Shown: positions 32,645-44,208, counted from the first letter of the stretch. The stretch: DNA of 64,000 nucleotides from Ceratothoa steindachneri (GCA_963969495.1 OZ018320.1:78923313-78987312); one strand, 5' to 3'. Translations and numbers: made by a program. Notes: generated from the sequence alone by a model not told the origin.

Positions 32645-33396
32645 TGTAGCGGGCCGAAAATATATCTCTAATCCCAATCGATCCAACCCGCTTCCTACAC
32701 TGTCCGGACGTGAGAAATTGAGGGAGAATGAAACGGATTGTATATACAGTCCCTTTACTTACAAAAGAATACAGTTATATTTACAGCAATTTTATATTTA
32801 CAAGGGAAGTGTGCACACTTCAAAATGAGGCCAAATTTCCCAATCCAAATAAGATACCAAAAGAGAATTTTATAACAGGCGAATACAACAAATTTACTTA
32901 TATATCTACACAAAACATAAAAAAACACAACAACAACCAAACGAAAAGGGGCACGTGCTATCACTTGTGTGCTGGAGGTGGGTGGTAGTAAGCTAACATA
33001 AAAGGAGGCAGGATTGTCAACCAAGGCGGGTATGGTGGTCCAGGTGTTTAGCGAGGTATGAAAGCCCTCCGTCTCAGGAGCTGGGCGGAGCACTCGTCTA
33101 GAGAACCCTTCTTGCCGTCAGTCCACGCTTCCACTCTCTCTTTCCAGAATATGGCGCTTTGCTAAAAGAATATTATAAACAAAGTACAATCTTGTTTTAA
33201 ATATAGTGATATCTCAAAACTAGCTACTATCTTTCCAGAATATGGCGCCTGGAAAGAAAGAAAAACATGGTAATCATTTTATACATAAAATAAACAAAAA
33301 CAAAACAAACCCATTCCCATTCACACACATTCTTACAGAGGGAGGGAGAGGGTACTGAGAAAAGGGGTGGGAGAATGGCCCTTTTACACACACTCA
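32645..33396 (-). repeat. Gypsy 5' LTR, complete
   Basis: 752 bp, starting tgagtgtgtg and ending gctaca on the minus strand (TG..CA). Bases 32747-33396 pair with the 3' LTR. The outer flank is I-A RNase H sequence (33397 onward). Confidence 0.9.
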
Positions 33397-33776
33397 CATT
33401 CGCTCCACCACACCCTTATCGGCACGCTCATTCCCCACAATTCCCACATGTCCAGGAACCCAGCAGAAGATAATCTCGACATCTGCCCGGCTCACCAAAA
33501 CCATGCCATCACGGATTTCACAAACCAGGGGATGCGGAGATTCGAATGTCCCGAGAGCACTCAGGGCGCTTTGTGAGTCGCTATAGATCACAATCCGGTC
33601 TCCGAACCGGGCAGTAGCTCTATCAGCACCTCAGGCGCTGAACGTCACGGAACAGAGAATGTCCATGGTGCGGGTACAAGAGACCCTAAGGCTGCGAATA
33701 TGAGCCTCCCAGGTGAGGCGTCGGTCGAATACAAGACCAAGGAAACGGTGCGACTCAACCACATCCAGGCGCACTT
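33397..33776 (-). mobile_element. I-A retrotransposon fragment (RNase H joined to RT thumb/palm)
   Basis: 33397-33610 encodes the RNase H end on the minus strand (YSDSQSALSALGTFESPHPL, FCWVPGHVGIVGNERAD). At about 33611 it jumps to RT sequence equivalent to 45510-45680 (the region upstream of the thumb), so the middle is deleted. It is cut on the left by the Gypsy LTR and on the right by the mariner relic. Confidence 0.82.
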
Positions 33777-34733
33777 GTTGTTATTCATTTTCAAACGAGA
33801 CAGGAACAATGCTAATGCAGCCAAAGCTCGTCGCAATATTTGTGCTGTGTACGGAGAAAATGCTTTATCAGAAAGGACAGCTCAATGGTGGGTTTCACGT
33901 TTCAAAAATGGCCATTTCAATCTTAATGATGAAGAACGTTCTGGTGGCCCCATTAAGTTGGATAAAGATCGATTGAACGACCTTCTTCATGAAAATCCTC
34001 ATCAATCGACTAGAGAATTGGCTGTACAAATGGAGTGTGATCAGAAAACTGTAGTGAATCACCTTCATTCGATGGGGGAAGTTCAAAAACTTGATGCATG
34101 GGTTCCGCACGCTTTGAGTGAAAGCAACAAACTTCAAACATTTCCGCGATTAAAGCAAGGACTTCATCCCCGAAAGATGATGATGTGTGTGTGGTGGGAT
34201 TGTGAAGGCATCATTCTTTATGAGTTCCTTGTGAACAATGAGATTGTAAATGCAGAACTCTACATTCAATAAATGTATTGACTCGCCGAAGCTATTCGTG
34301 AAAAGTGACCTCATTGGCGTTATGGAGTCTTTCTGCAACACGACAATGCTCATCCTCACATTGCCAATATGAGAAAAGACACCATCCAAATGCTTAATTG
34401 GGAAATCCTGCCGCATCCTCCATATTTGCCAGACTTGGCTCCATCGGATTTCCACCTGTTCCGATTGCTCTCCAACAATTTGCGCAGTGTTTCATTCAAT
34501 ACTGATGTGGCATTAAGAACCTGGTTAGACAAATTCTTTGGGTTAAAATCCAGAGATTTTTATTGCAGAGGCATCGAAAAACTAGTTGAATGTTGGGAAG
34601 TCGTAAATAACAAGGAGAATACATTAATGATTAAATTGCATATTGTTAACAATTAAAAATGAAGTTTTTCTAAAATTGTTAATGGTAATGAATAAATTTG
34701 ATAAAACCACAAGAACTTATTCCTCAACCCAAT
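33777..34733 (+). mobile_element. Truncated mariner transposon with transposase relic
   Basis: The plus frame begins FKRDRNNANAAKARRNICAV and ENALSERTAQWWVSRFKNG (paired HTH region of mariner transposase), then SGGPIKLDKDRLNDLLHENP. An internal deletion removes the block with the first catalytic Asp. It resumes MMMCVWWDCEGIILYEFL, a TAA stop at 34270, then FLQHDNAHPHIANMRKD (second Asp) and PDLAPSDFHLFRLLSNN (third Asp of DD34D). Only the right terminal repeat is present (about 34706-34733, aagaacttattcctcaaccc), followed by TA. The left terminal repeat is absent and the frame abuts I-A. It is non-functional. Confidence 0.88.
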
Positions 34734-34757
34734 ATATATATATATATATATATATAA
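34732..34757. repeat. (TA)n microsatellite
   Basis: Thirteen TA units immediately after the mariner right end; the TA target duplication is absorbed in this run. Confidence 0.95.
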
Positions 34758-36977
34758 TGTTTTCAAAACTTTCTCTCTTGTTGCAGGAGATACTATTTTG
34801 TATTCATCTTTTGATAAAGATACTTTGTAAAAAAACATTTATTTAGGATATTTTAAAATTTAAAACAAAGAGATTCTTAGCTAGAGCCTACCTTTTTTAG
34901 CTGTTAAAGCAAGGTTCAATAATTTTGCCACCAGGCCCATTTATTTGTGGCAGTTGCCAAATTATTTTGGCATCCCAATCCAGCCTTTAACAGCATTTTT
35001 TTTTAAAAATCAGTTTGGCTGACCTTGTTCCAATATCTTGGCTATTTTTGCAAGTCACCTGGAGCCCATTCCTGGCTTTGGCACTTGCATCCCAACATAT
35101 TTCTGACCATTTGAGTCAATTTGGTGCCACCTACTTCCCAGCCAAGGGTGTAAGGGGGATGCCCTGAGACACTTATTTGAAGCCAGAGCCAGTTCGAAAG
35201 ACATCTTACACTCCCATTTCCCACTCCCTTCCATGGATTAAAGAGAGACAGATAATTTTTTGTACTGAAGAAGTCCCTATTGGGAGCATTTGTAAGGCTG
35301 ATGTGGCTGATAGATCTCCAATATATATATTTTTTGTCTTCACATAGTCTGACAGTGCTGTCTTGATTTTTGAATTTGTATCTCAATTTATTATTTTATT
35401 TTGCAAATATTGAGTGTGTAAATATTTTAAATTTACTTGGGGAAGTAAATTTAGATACTCCTGATAGGTAGAGGTTGTGTATCTGTCTCCTTTATGCCAG
35501 AAGTGGACCTTTGCTTACCCTACAGAGTCCCAAACCCCAGTGAAAAAAGTGTGGAAGGTACATTGTATCCTGTCACAACAGGAAATTAGAGAGTGGGCCA
35601 CCCCAATGCCCAGGATCCCTCGAGTTCTGGTTTCTTGCAGCCTGGAGGCATTAAAGGGTGCCATTTAAAGAGGTTTAAAAACCTCTCTTCAGAAAATGTG
35701 ATTGAGTAGGTTTGGCAAGTTATCTTAAATCTTATAGACTTTTTGGGGGGCTTTGATTTTTTTTCAGGTCTTTAAGCCCCAGAGAAATAAAAGAGGGGAT
35801 ACTCTTAGAAAAAAAGTGTGTGTATAGCGGGAACACAACAGCTTCTCTAGCTATTGTCAAAGGGTTTAATTCAAGTGAGTAAGCAAAGCCTTTCCTATTA
35901 GCACAGCCTCATATGATCTGCCACTCCTCTAGGTACTACATGTAATGGTCTACATCAGGTACCACCTACCTACAGGGTACCTGCAAAAGGGAAATGCGCA
36001 ATTGTCCCCAGCCAGTCAATGAGTTCAAGTCAACCCATTGACTCGGGCAGTGAGGTTATGCTGCTCTTCCAAGTACCAGATCTTTAATAGTGCTGGCTCA
36101 TCTATTCCTTAACAGGACAGGTGGGCCTATGAGAGGGCGTCTTAGGACAGCTGACAATGAGATAACTGTCATATCTCTTGTCTACACCCTTTCCAATCAC
36201 TTCTACAGCTCCCTCCTAAACTACCACAAGAAATGTTTAAAATATATATTTTTTGCGCAATTTAGGTATTTATTTAAAAATTAGTTTTTGGCCATTCCTG
36301 CAGCACCCCAGTTGTAAACCACTGTGCTAGAGCATGCTAGATATCCTTCTCTCTATGTGGTGAATTTCTTTAGTGAGAATGGGGGTAAGAACAATCGAAC
36401 AAAAGTAGACAGCAGGATTGAGGATCACAATATGACTACAGGAAGCCTTTTCAATTCTTTTGTAGCCACTAGGAAGAACAAGTATATGAAAAATGGCAAT
36501 GAGAACTGGAGTAATCTATGGGTGTCTTTCACCTAGAGAAGAAAAAAAGTAAGGAAAGAAAACAGGAAAAGATAATTGATGACAAAGACTAAAATAGCAA
36601 ACTTTGTCTACTTTCATATATATGTATTTTAAGCCTCCATAAACAAGTATATATAAAGAACACAAGCAATCAGAAGTACTAAGTTTAACTTTGCAAATGC
36701 ACTCAACAAGAGAAACTTGAATCCCAAGATTGTAGGGTTGTTTCAAACAACAACTGAAGAATTTTTAATAAGATACAATTCTGATAACCAAGCTAACACC
36801 CCTATATAATTATTTTTTTTAATATTAGGAACATTTGACTGTTTCCAAGTGAACACCAATTTCCATTTCCTTTCAATAAATCTATCAAATTGAGCCATTT
36901 CACTCAGGATTATAGATAATATAGACTTCAAGATGTGTAATAAAAATGAAAGATGCTATCAAAGTTTGTATTCTTAC
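34758..36977. other. Smurf intron with a copy of dispersed repeat X
   Basis: No gene is seen. Bases 35565-35690 share wording with 38070-38170: ccccaatgccca, gcaccctg or gcagcctg with gaggcattaaaggg, and a terminal hairpin agaggttt.aaa.cctct. This defines an unclassified interspersed repeat. Bases 35920-36130 share ctcctctaggtac with 42170-42200. The remainder is AT-rich. Confidence 0.45.
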
Positions 36978-37081
36978 CATATCCTTGGGGAAGTTCAATG
37001 GATTGATGCAGCTGATTTCGTGCAAGATAATGGCGATGTCTGGCTGATCTTGGCCGTGTATGTTCATCATTTCTTCCTTCA
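36978..37081 (-). CDS. Smurf: Smurf exon, Arg-rich linker and start of WW2
   Basis: Acceptor ctactactag (ends 37082), donor gtaaga (36977-36972). It encodes EGRNDEHTRPRSARHRHYLA then RNQLHQSIELPQGY, aligning with the SMURF linker (RSQRHRNYMSR..HTPPDLPEGYE). The last base G joins AG of the next exon to complete the Glu of WW2. Entry phase 2 matches the exon at 37239-37364. An in-frame TAA just upstream (about 37108) supports the chosen acceptor. Confidence 0.88.
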
Positions 37082-37238
37082 CTAGTAGTAGGATCACAAA
37101 CGATTATTTAAATAACTATAATTTTTTTTAGGTTCATTATAAAAGAAATGGACAAAACTGAGTTTTTCACAAGATTTCCAAATCTGGAACTAAAACTAAG
37201 ACTAATGGACCAAAATTTAAGGTGAAGATAAATCTGAC

Positions 37239-37364
37239 CTTCTTATTGGCATGTTATGAATTTCAGTCTCCTGAGCAGTGGAAGCACTTGGATTTGTAAG
37301 TACAATGTTGCCAAATGCAATGGAAAGGTCTGGTTTTGTATTCCCTTGACTTACATCTTCATTC
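37239..37364 (-). CDS. Smurf: Smurf exon, linker between WW1 and WW2
   Basis: 126 bp, acceptor ttttctag (ends 37365). It encodes NEDVSQGNTKPDLSIAFGNI then TNPSASTAQETEIHNMPIR. The phase is 2 in and 2 out: it completes ATG from the WW1 exon (AT|G) and gives AG|T to the next exon. The donor is aag|gtcaga, a weaker match than the other Smurf donors. Linkers here are poorly conserved between animals, so the call rests on phase and an open frame. Skipping it would also keep the frame (AT|T), so it could be an alternative exon. Confidence 0.65.
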
Positions 37365-37449
37365 CTAGAAAAGAAGTTTAGAAATCTTAAAACTTATCTA
37401 CAATGATATATCATTTTTTTTTCATTATTTAATAGTTTTTACACACAGT

Positions 37450-37695
37450 GTGCTGAAAGAAAGGAGAGGCTAAGCTGGGGCAGGACGGTGCGCAGAGTCC
37501 CATCAGCATGGCAGCCAGGAAGGCAAATCGCTGCACCCCTTATGGGATGCAGGGTGAAAGAGAATGGGTACAGAAGACGAAGTAGGGGTTAGCAGAAGGA
37601 GAAAAAGAATGCCAAGGTGGGGCCGGATGGGACACAGAGTCCTGTCAGCACGGCAGCCAGGAGAGCAAATCACCTTGCCCCTTACGGGGATGATA
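37450..37695. repeat. Two tandem copies of the I-A 5'-terminal monomer
   Basis: 37468-37555 and 37612-37690 each contain gctaagctggggc or gccaaggtggggcc, a gagtcc...gtcagca block and ggcaaatcgc..cc.cttayggg, as at the 5' end of I-A (50525-50594). No ORF1 follows. The period is about 145 bp. Confidence 0.75.
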
Positions 37696-38879
37696 TGATA
37701 TCAAGAATCATTCCCAATAGGCACTGGTGTACTAAATGTGAACAATCCAATAAACAAGGCTTATAATGTAGGAAAACATCTAGATAGGGAGGAGTTCCCA
37801 GTAACACTCACTAAGGAGAATGCAGATAAAACTAAGCCTTTGTTTGAGGATGATGGATCAGTGAGTGGTATTGTAAGTCTTCTAAAATAAGACCATGAGC
37901 ACCATCTGTCATTTCAAGAAGGCTGACTGGACTTTACAACTTAAGTAGTATGGGGTCTACCATTCTTCTAGGTACAGTCATGGTCCAAAGTTTTGAAAGA
38001 GACAGTCAGGGAGGTGGTCAGCCCATTACATGCAGGGAAGTGGTTATAAGGGTAAAACTGATCTTCCCATTAATCATCCCCCAATGCCCAAGACACCAAG
38101 TCCTGGTCGCTGGCACCCTGCAGGCATTAAAGGGCATTGTTTATAGAGGTTTCAAAGCCTCTGACACACCATGAGGTTGCTGGTCATGTCCTTAAGCTTA
38201 GGTAAGGATTAAGGGGATAGTTGTAGGGAAAAAAAAAAGAATTCTGAGAGGGGGCAAGGAATAAGGGCCCAAATAATTTCCCATGTTATCCCAGAGTTCA
38301 ATCCAACTCAGTGACCTAAGTTTCACTCTGTCTGGGTGAGAACAGTTTCTCCGGTGGCTGATTCTTTGACAAATCAAGCATAAATTTGGGGATTATTGAA
38401 CAACTTCTCAGATTTTTATGAAAAAATGGTGTATGGCTAGATTTTTGGCAATAGCCACCAAGAGTGAAATCCATTTTTCAATATCTTAATTAGAGGCAAA
38501 GTTATGGACAGCCCAAGTTGGGGGATTTTGACAGCCCCCCCCCTCCCCCCAATTATAAAAACTTATATATCAGCCCCTAGTTTACTTAGAAGGTTTAAAG
38601 CCATGCCAAAGAGAATTTTTAGCTCTTTAAAATTGATTAAGTCAATATTTTACATAGAAACAATATTATATTTTACTTGGTATGTTCAATCGACAAGGCT
38701 AAATATATTGAACTTTTTGAAAAATTAGATATAGGAAATTTTTTTACCATAGACAGCAACAACAACTATAGACAAGAACATAGACTAGAGATAGTCTATA
38801 TTGTACTATACTTACAATCACTTTATATTGGAAGGGAATTTTCCTGCTTCTTTGGGTCAAATAAATATGTGATTGTACT
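37696..38879. other. Smurf intron with second copy of repeat X
   Basis: Repeat X at 38070-38170 (tggcaccctgcaggcattaa, hairpin agaggtttcaaagcctct). A C-rich run lies at 38535-38550. Bases 38640-38879 may extend the decayed protein relic at 38880 but with no readable frame. Confidence 0.4.
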
Positions 38880-39365
38880 CATGTGTTCAATTTGGGAGCA
38901 CTCAACACACTCAAAATGTTCTTCATCAATACTTGACATGCATACTCAGTGGAGAAAAAAAAGAGAACTTCTTTAGCACAACCTGGTGCATGAAGTTAAT
39001 TTTACAGTCTGGATGTTCACCTGAGATTTCTTCAATAAACCCTATGTAAGGAATGTTTTCATGGGTACTAAGAACATATTGGCCAATATTGTAGGCAGTG
39101 TAGGTCATGGAAGGAATTGATATATTAGCTGAAATTTGGTGGACAATATATTCTGTTGACTGATGTTTTAAATACTTTGAGAGTCAGTAAACTGTTGGGA
39201 ATAATTTTATGGAATCCTTGTGTACTTGTTAAGGTTTGAACATTCTCGAGACTAGATTGCAATTGGTCTTGAATTGTTGATCTGTCATCAGAGAATGTAA
39301 AGGAATTGATTTTCAATAAAATAATTTACAAAAAAATTGCTATACATATATACATTTTGAAAAAA
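38880..39365 (-). pseudogene. Decayed arthropod multicopy protein, C-terminal part
   Basis: Minus frames read KINSFTFSDDRSTIQDQLQS then ENVQTLTSTQGFHKIIPNS, MTYTAYNIGQYVLSTHENIP, YIGFIEEISGEHPDCKINFM and, shifted, FMHPGCAKEVLFFS. This fits the C-terminal block I know from a multicopy uncharacterised arthropod family (PGT.SFH.F.P, then GD.V...YD..WWIG.I.......D..V.FMHPHGPS.SF.WP). Its N-terminal half lies at 41499-41960, separated by an inserted I-A copy. The function is unknown. The recognition is from memory. Confidence 0.5.
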
Positions 39366-41507
39366 AAAAATTTGAGCCCATCTGGCAACTGCCTACTTGG
39401 GCATAAGTCGCCATATTTACGACAGCACAGTACTAAGCTCAATTAAAATAAAATGCAAAAAAAAACTAAACAACAATAATAATAATAAAAAAAGAAGAAA
39501 AAACAAAAAGGGCAGGAAGCACACTCAGGCATTGAGGGAAGGCCCCGGCGCAGGAACGTGTGACCTACAAAACAACAACGGCAAAACAGTTAAATAAGGT
39601 GGAGGAGGCCAGCCTCCTCGAAAAAGTCCACAAGTGAGTATGCATGAATCCATCCTGAGTACAAGGGACAAGCAGTAGTAACCCCGCTATCCCAGTACTG
39701 GGACAGATAGCATGCGCGAAGATCACACAGACTGGAACATTCAACGAGAATGTGCCAAACAGTCTGAGGAAGAACACAGTCGTCACAATAAGGTACAGAC
39801 GAGTGTTACATCAAATGGCGGTGCATCCCGTGAGTGTGTCCAATTCAGAGATGACAGAAAGCAAGCTGAAGCCACCGCGGCATTGGGGGATAGGTCCATG
39901 GGAAGAATAGCAGCACAATGGCATGCACCCTTAGGTTCCCCTCAACCATCTCCCACCGTCTTGTCAAGCAGCCTGTATTCCTGCCATGTAATCAGTGAGG
40001 AAGAGCGAAACGCTGATCTGGTCACCCAGTCCTCGCAGACTCTTTGGCCCTAAAGCCAAAGGGTTTAGGGTATGACTAGCATCTCTCGGCGGCATAGGCA
40101 CCGTCAAGATCAGCTATGAATGCAGTGAGAGCTGTTGGCAACTGAGGGAGGCGCCGGGCCATTTATGTACAGGCAAGAAATGCACTGTGGATGGCGTAGA
40201 GCGAGTGGCATCTCCCCAGCATCGACAAGTAGGCTCTCAATGGGGGAAGTGTGGAAGGCTCCGGCCGTGTGGTGGATCGAGTCCACCTCCCGTAGGACAT
40301 CCTCGGCTGTGGATGCATAAAACTCACATCCATAGTTGAGCTTCAAACGAACAAAGGATCAATAAAAAAGTAAGGCAGTAGCCCTATCAGCGCCCCAAGT
40401 TCTGAATGTCACAGAGCAAAAAATATCCATGGCGCGGTACAAGAGACACTAAGGCTGCAAATATAAGCCTCCCAGGTGAGGCGTCAGTCAAATACAAGAG
40501 CAAGGAAATGGTGCAAGTCCACCACTTCCAGGCACACTGCATTTAGAAACAAATCTGGGTCAGGATGGAGCCATGGATGGCGGCAGAAGTGCACCACCTT
40601 AGTCTTGGCCAAAGAAAAGTGAAGCCTGTGCACTTCAGTGTAACAAGAGATGTGGTAATGCCTGTTGGAGTCGATGCTCCAGAGTTCGCATCTGGGCCGC
40701 ATTAAAAGAGATTGAAAGGTCATCCATGTAGAGCCTAGCAACAACATCTTCCAGCAGCACCAAGGTGATGCGGTTGATTCTCAGGGCAAACAGTGCGACA
40801 CTGAGGACATTTTCCTGCTCTATTGGGCAGGAGAGGGGTCCCTCATCCGTATGTGGAATCGACAATCTCACAGAAATTCAGATATAAAGATTGGGAGGCA
40901 ACCCCTCACCACCATCATGTGGAGAATCTCCATGATACCGTATTGCCATGCGGTATCATAGGCCTTCTCCAGATGAGAAAACACTGTGGCATATTGCTGT
41001 CTATGAAGGAAGCCTTGCAGACGGCATTTTCAAGTCAGAGGAGAGCATCCGACGTGGAGTAGAACTTGTGGAAACTGCAATGTGCAGAAGACAGATGGCC
41101 TCCACTGTCCAGAAAAAAAGGCTAATCTAACATTTACCAATTTGTCCATCAACTTGCATACACAGGAGGTTAGAGAGATTGGGCGGAAACTGGCTGGGGT
41201 AGAGTGATCTCTCTCTGCTTTGTGAAAAGCAAGCACAGTAGTGATTCACCAGGAATCTGGGAGGATACCCTTTATCCAGATCCTGTTGAACAAACCTAAT
41301 AGAAAGGCCATGCCTAGCACATCCAGGTGTTGAAGCATGGTGTATGGAACATCATCCGGACCAGAGGTGGTGTCTGCGCACAACTCACTCAGAGTAAACC
41401 TGTCATTTAAGGGTTCTCCGCCTCTGGAGGTAAAGTCCAGTCGGCGGCCTTCTGCAACATCACAACACGCATTGAATGCTGGCGGAGCAGCATCCTACAA
41501 AAATTTG
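39366..41507 (-). mobile_element. I-A retrotransposon copy, 5'-truncated, with target-site duplication
   Basis: The 3' terminus agcccatctggcaactgcc begins at 39375 and the body runs to 41498. The flanks carry aaaaatttg at 39366-39374 and 41499-41507, a plausible 9-bp target-site duplication. It covers the 3'UTR, the Cys/His region, part of the RT thumb and palm (41030-41236 keeps ASFRPISLTSCVCKLMDKLV), with RNase H deleted around 40060. Frames are broken. Moderately diverged. Confidence 0.8.
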
Positions 41508-41960
41508 GAAAATTCTAATGGTATATTGGTGATTTATTGACCCTCTGAAACTCTCCTTAGTTTCGACCTTTTTAACACCAACTCCACAGCCATAATAGTT
41601 ATTCATACCATGACTGGTAGCAAAAAAATTCCATTCACAATTCTTTCCAAAGTTTAAAAAATGATAGCACAGATTTAAGTTCTATTTATTTTTGTACTGA
41701 GATAATAAACTTTGGTGCATTTTGGAAGAATATTAGTTATGGCAGACAAAAGTTTTTTAAGAAATGCATGAACTGCAGCTACTGAATGGGTCAATGAGTC
41801 ACTGATAAAGCAAAAGATTATATGGTTAAGACAATTTGTGTTCTTATTTTTAGAATAAACTACAAAAGGGTGTACTACAAAGGAGTAATTTTCAGACAAG
41901 TCACCAAGAATAATTGGGATGTATATAACTTTACATCTAATTAAAACTATTTCAGACTCA
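41499..41960 (-). pseudogene. Decayed arthropod multicopy protein, N-terminal part
   Basis: The minus frame reads LGDLSENYSFVVHPFVVYSK, then NHIIFCFISDSLTHSVAAVH, FLKKLLSAITNILPKCTKVY. After frameshifts it reads EWNFFATSHGMNNYYGCGVG and ETKESFRGSINHQYT. This is the block order of the same family as 38880-39365 (GD.SENY.F, CFISD...HD...V..F, P....I.YFSDG, EW.FFATSHGK...DG.GG..KR). The two halves were one gene copy before the I-A insertion. The open frame continues upstream to 42127 through repeat Y, which is unrelated. Confidence 0.55.
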
Positions 41961-42450
41961 ATGGTTTCAGCACAAAATCTACCCATACACATATTTAAAT
42001 CAAAATCCGAGAGGGTGTGGTTCCACCCTTTGCCTGACTTGTCAGGTAGACAAAAGGTTGAGTGCTGAGAGGGAGTGAGGGGGAAGTGCACAACCCCAAC
42101 TTTCCCATGACCCATCAGAGTGTTCATGTCAACCGGGTGACAGAGCCTCCCTAATTTGCACTCAGGCTGGGAGAATGTGAAACTCCTCTAGGTACCAAGT
42201 GTAACAGCTTGTACCTTTAGCTAGTGGCCTTGGTTCTTAAACAGGGTGAGAAATCTGAACATTATTTTTTTTCATCAGCTTAAACATGCAGTTGGTTCTG
42301 GCTATGGGCTTGTAGGTGGACAAGTTAGAGCAATTATTAGCCTAATTTTTGTATCAGATTATTATGTCTTACTCTAGTGGGTGCGGCTTACCTCCCCCTG
42401 CATTCAGTGCTGATGTTCACAGCAGTGAAAGTAATGCTACAAACTGAAGG
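41961..42450. repeat. Dispersed repeat Y and intron sequence
   Basis: 41961-42110 resembles 1083-1164 (aaaatctacc.atacac, ctttgcctgayttgtcag, agtgctga). Bases 42170-42240 share ctcctctaggtac and following wording with 35925-35960. The class is unknown; no coding capacity was recognised. Confidence 0.4.
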
Positions 42451-43905
42451 ATTTTTAAAAAAGTTTTAGGAGCCCATCTGATGACTGCCTACTTGGGCAT
42501 AAGTCGCTGTACTCAACACAGCCTACTAATAGGCTATATAAAAAAAAGCCCCAACAAATAATGGTAAAAAAGGACAGAGTTAAAAAAAGCAAACAAGCAA
42601 GAAGGAAGCGCACTCCGGCATCGGGGGTAGGCCCGCCTTCCTCACAGCGCAGGAACATGCAACCTAAAAAAAAAGTAAAATAAAATGGAGGCCAGCCTCC
42701 TCCAAAAAGTTATATAGTCCACAAGTCTGTGTGCACGAGTCAGTCCCCAAAACAAGGAACAAGCGGTAGTGAGCCTGCTCGTCCCAGTACTGGGACAGGT
42801 AAGGTGAGCAAAGATCACCCAGACTGGAAAATTCAACAATGCAGTCGTCGCAATGGCATGTAACTTTAGGTTCCCCTTGACTGTCTCCCATCTTCTTTGA
42901 CAAGCTGCCCTGAGGGCAGCCTGTATTACTGGGATGTAATCAGGGTGAGGAAGATCGAAACGCCAGTCTGGTCATGCAGACCTCACAGACTCTTTGGAGC
43001 CTTCATCAGCACATTCATTCCATGCAATTCCTACATGTCCATGAACCCAACAGAAGATAATTTTGGCATCTGACAGGCTCGCTAAAACCGCAGAATCATG
43101 GATATCGCAAACCAGGGGATGCAGAGATTCCAATGCCCCGAGAGCACTCAGGGCGCTTTGTGAATCGCTATAAATCACAATCAGTTCTCCGAATTCGGCA
43201 CGTCGTGTAATCTCCCATACCGAGTGGTGTATTGCAACCAGCTAACTTCAACAATGAGGATAAAGCGTGTAACTGACCCGCTCTTGGGACTTGGAACCAT
43301 CTGTATACACTGGGACGGTTCCAGTGTGACATGAAGAGTACTTCAAAAAGGGTGAACACAAAACACCGAATGCTGTAGAAGCTTTGGGAGCAGAGGCATG
43401 GTCAGAAATAGTCAAAGGTGATACCCTAGAGGGTGGCATCCTGGGCAGAACCAGGGGTGCCACTGGCTCAAGCTAAACCGAGGATCTCAATGGGGGACGC
43501 GCGGAAAGCACCAGTCGGAAGGTGTAGGCCGCTGGGGTGGATCGAGTCCACCTTCCACAATACACACTCTGCTGTGGATGCATAAAACTTGCATCCATAG
43601 TAGAGCTTCAAACAAACCAGGTGAGGAGTCGGTCAAATACAAGAGCAGGGAATCAGTGCAAGGCCGTCACTTCCAGGCAAACCCCATTTAGAAGCAAGTC
43701 TGGGTGAGGGCGAAGCCATGGATGATATCACATTAGTCATGGCCAAGGAAAACCAAAGCCTATGTGCTTCGGCATAATGAAAGACGTGGTTTAATGCCTG
43801 TTGGAGTCGATGCTTTAGAGTTGTTATCCATGTAGAGCGTAGCGAGAACATCTTCCAGCAGCACCAAGGTGATGCCATCGATACTCAGGGCACTTCCCTG
43901 CAGGA
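42451..43905 (-). mobile_element. Older I-A copy, 3' part (interrupted by 43906-50594)
   Basis: 3' terminus agcccatctgatgactgcc near 42471. The RNase H remnants at 42972-43463 read VPVYTDGSKSQERV, IYSDSQSALSALGALESLHP, FCWVHGHVG, and the post-RT region follows with deletions. It ends with ttccctgcagga at 43894-43905, after which the younger copy's poly-T starts. It resumes at 50595. Confidence 0.82.
43894..43905. repeat. Target-site duplication, left copy
   Basis: ttccctgcagga, repeated exactly at 50595-50606 on the other side of the 43906-50594 insertion. Confidence 0.93.
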
Positions 43906-44208
43906 TTTTTTTTTCTAAGAGCTCATCTGGCGACTGCCTACTTGGGCATTAGTCGCCGTATTAAAACTGGCATAGTTCTAGGCTACTTTAAAATTAAATT
44001 AAAGAGACGAAAAGCCCCCCAAAAAGGGGGAAAGGAAGCAAGCTCCTGCATCGGGGGAAGGCCCCCCGGCGCAGGAGGGTGCAACCTAAAGGGGAAAAAA
44101 ACAAAACAAAACAAAAGCAAAAAACAAAACAAAAAAAACAAAAAACAAACCCTGCTTAAATAATAGGGAGAAGGGAGGCCTCCCCCCGAAAGTCAACAAG
44201 TCCACCAG

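Larger units (their letters stand above)
20645..33396 (-). mobile_element. Ty3/Gypsy-type LTR retrotransposon with internal tandem duplication
   Basis: A 12.75-kb element, minus strand: 5' LTR (32645-33396), tRNA-Lys-type primer site, gag, pol, 3' LTR (20645-21288, truncated). Coding order is Gag, protease, RT, RNase H, OTU-like domain, second protease-like domain, integrase, repeat tail; no env was seen. A 4,228-bp stretch is present twice (27869-32096 and 23641-27868). Without the duplication the element would be about 8.5 kb. Coding is broken by several stops and frameshifts, most of them shared by both units. The plus strand is C/A-rich throughout and gives many spurious His/Ser-rich frames. 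Confidence 0.92.

Noticed and set aside
20645..33396. An endogenous retrovirus with an envelope gene
   Set aside because: No frame with signal peptide, cleavage site or membrane anchor lies between integrase and the 3' LTR; the only extra frame is the acidic DFSGF tail.
41675..42127. A single 150-codon minus-strand gene
   Set aside because: Its first third is repeat Y and only the rest matches the decayed arthropod family, so the frame is a chance fusion.
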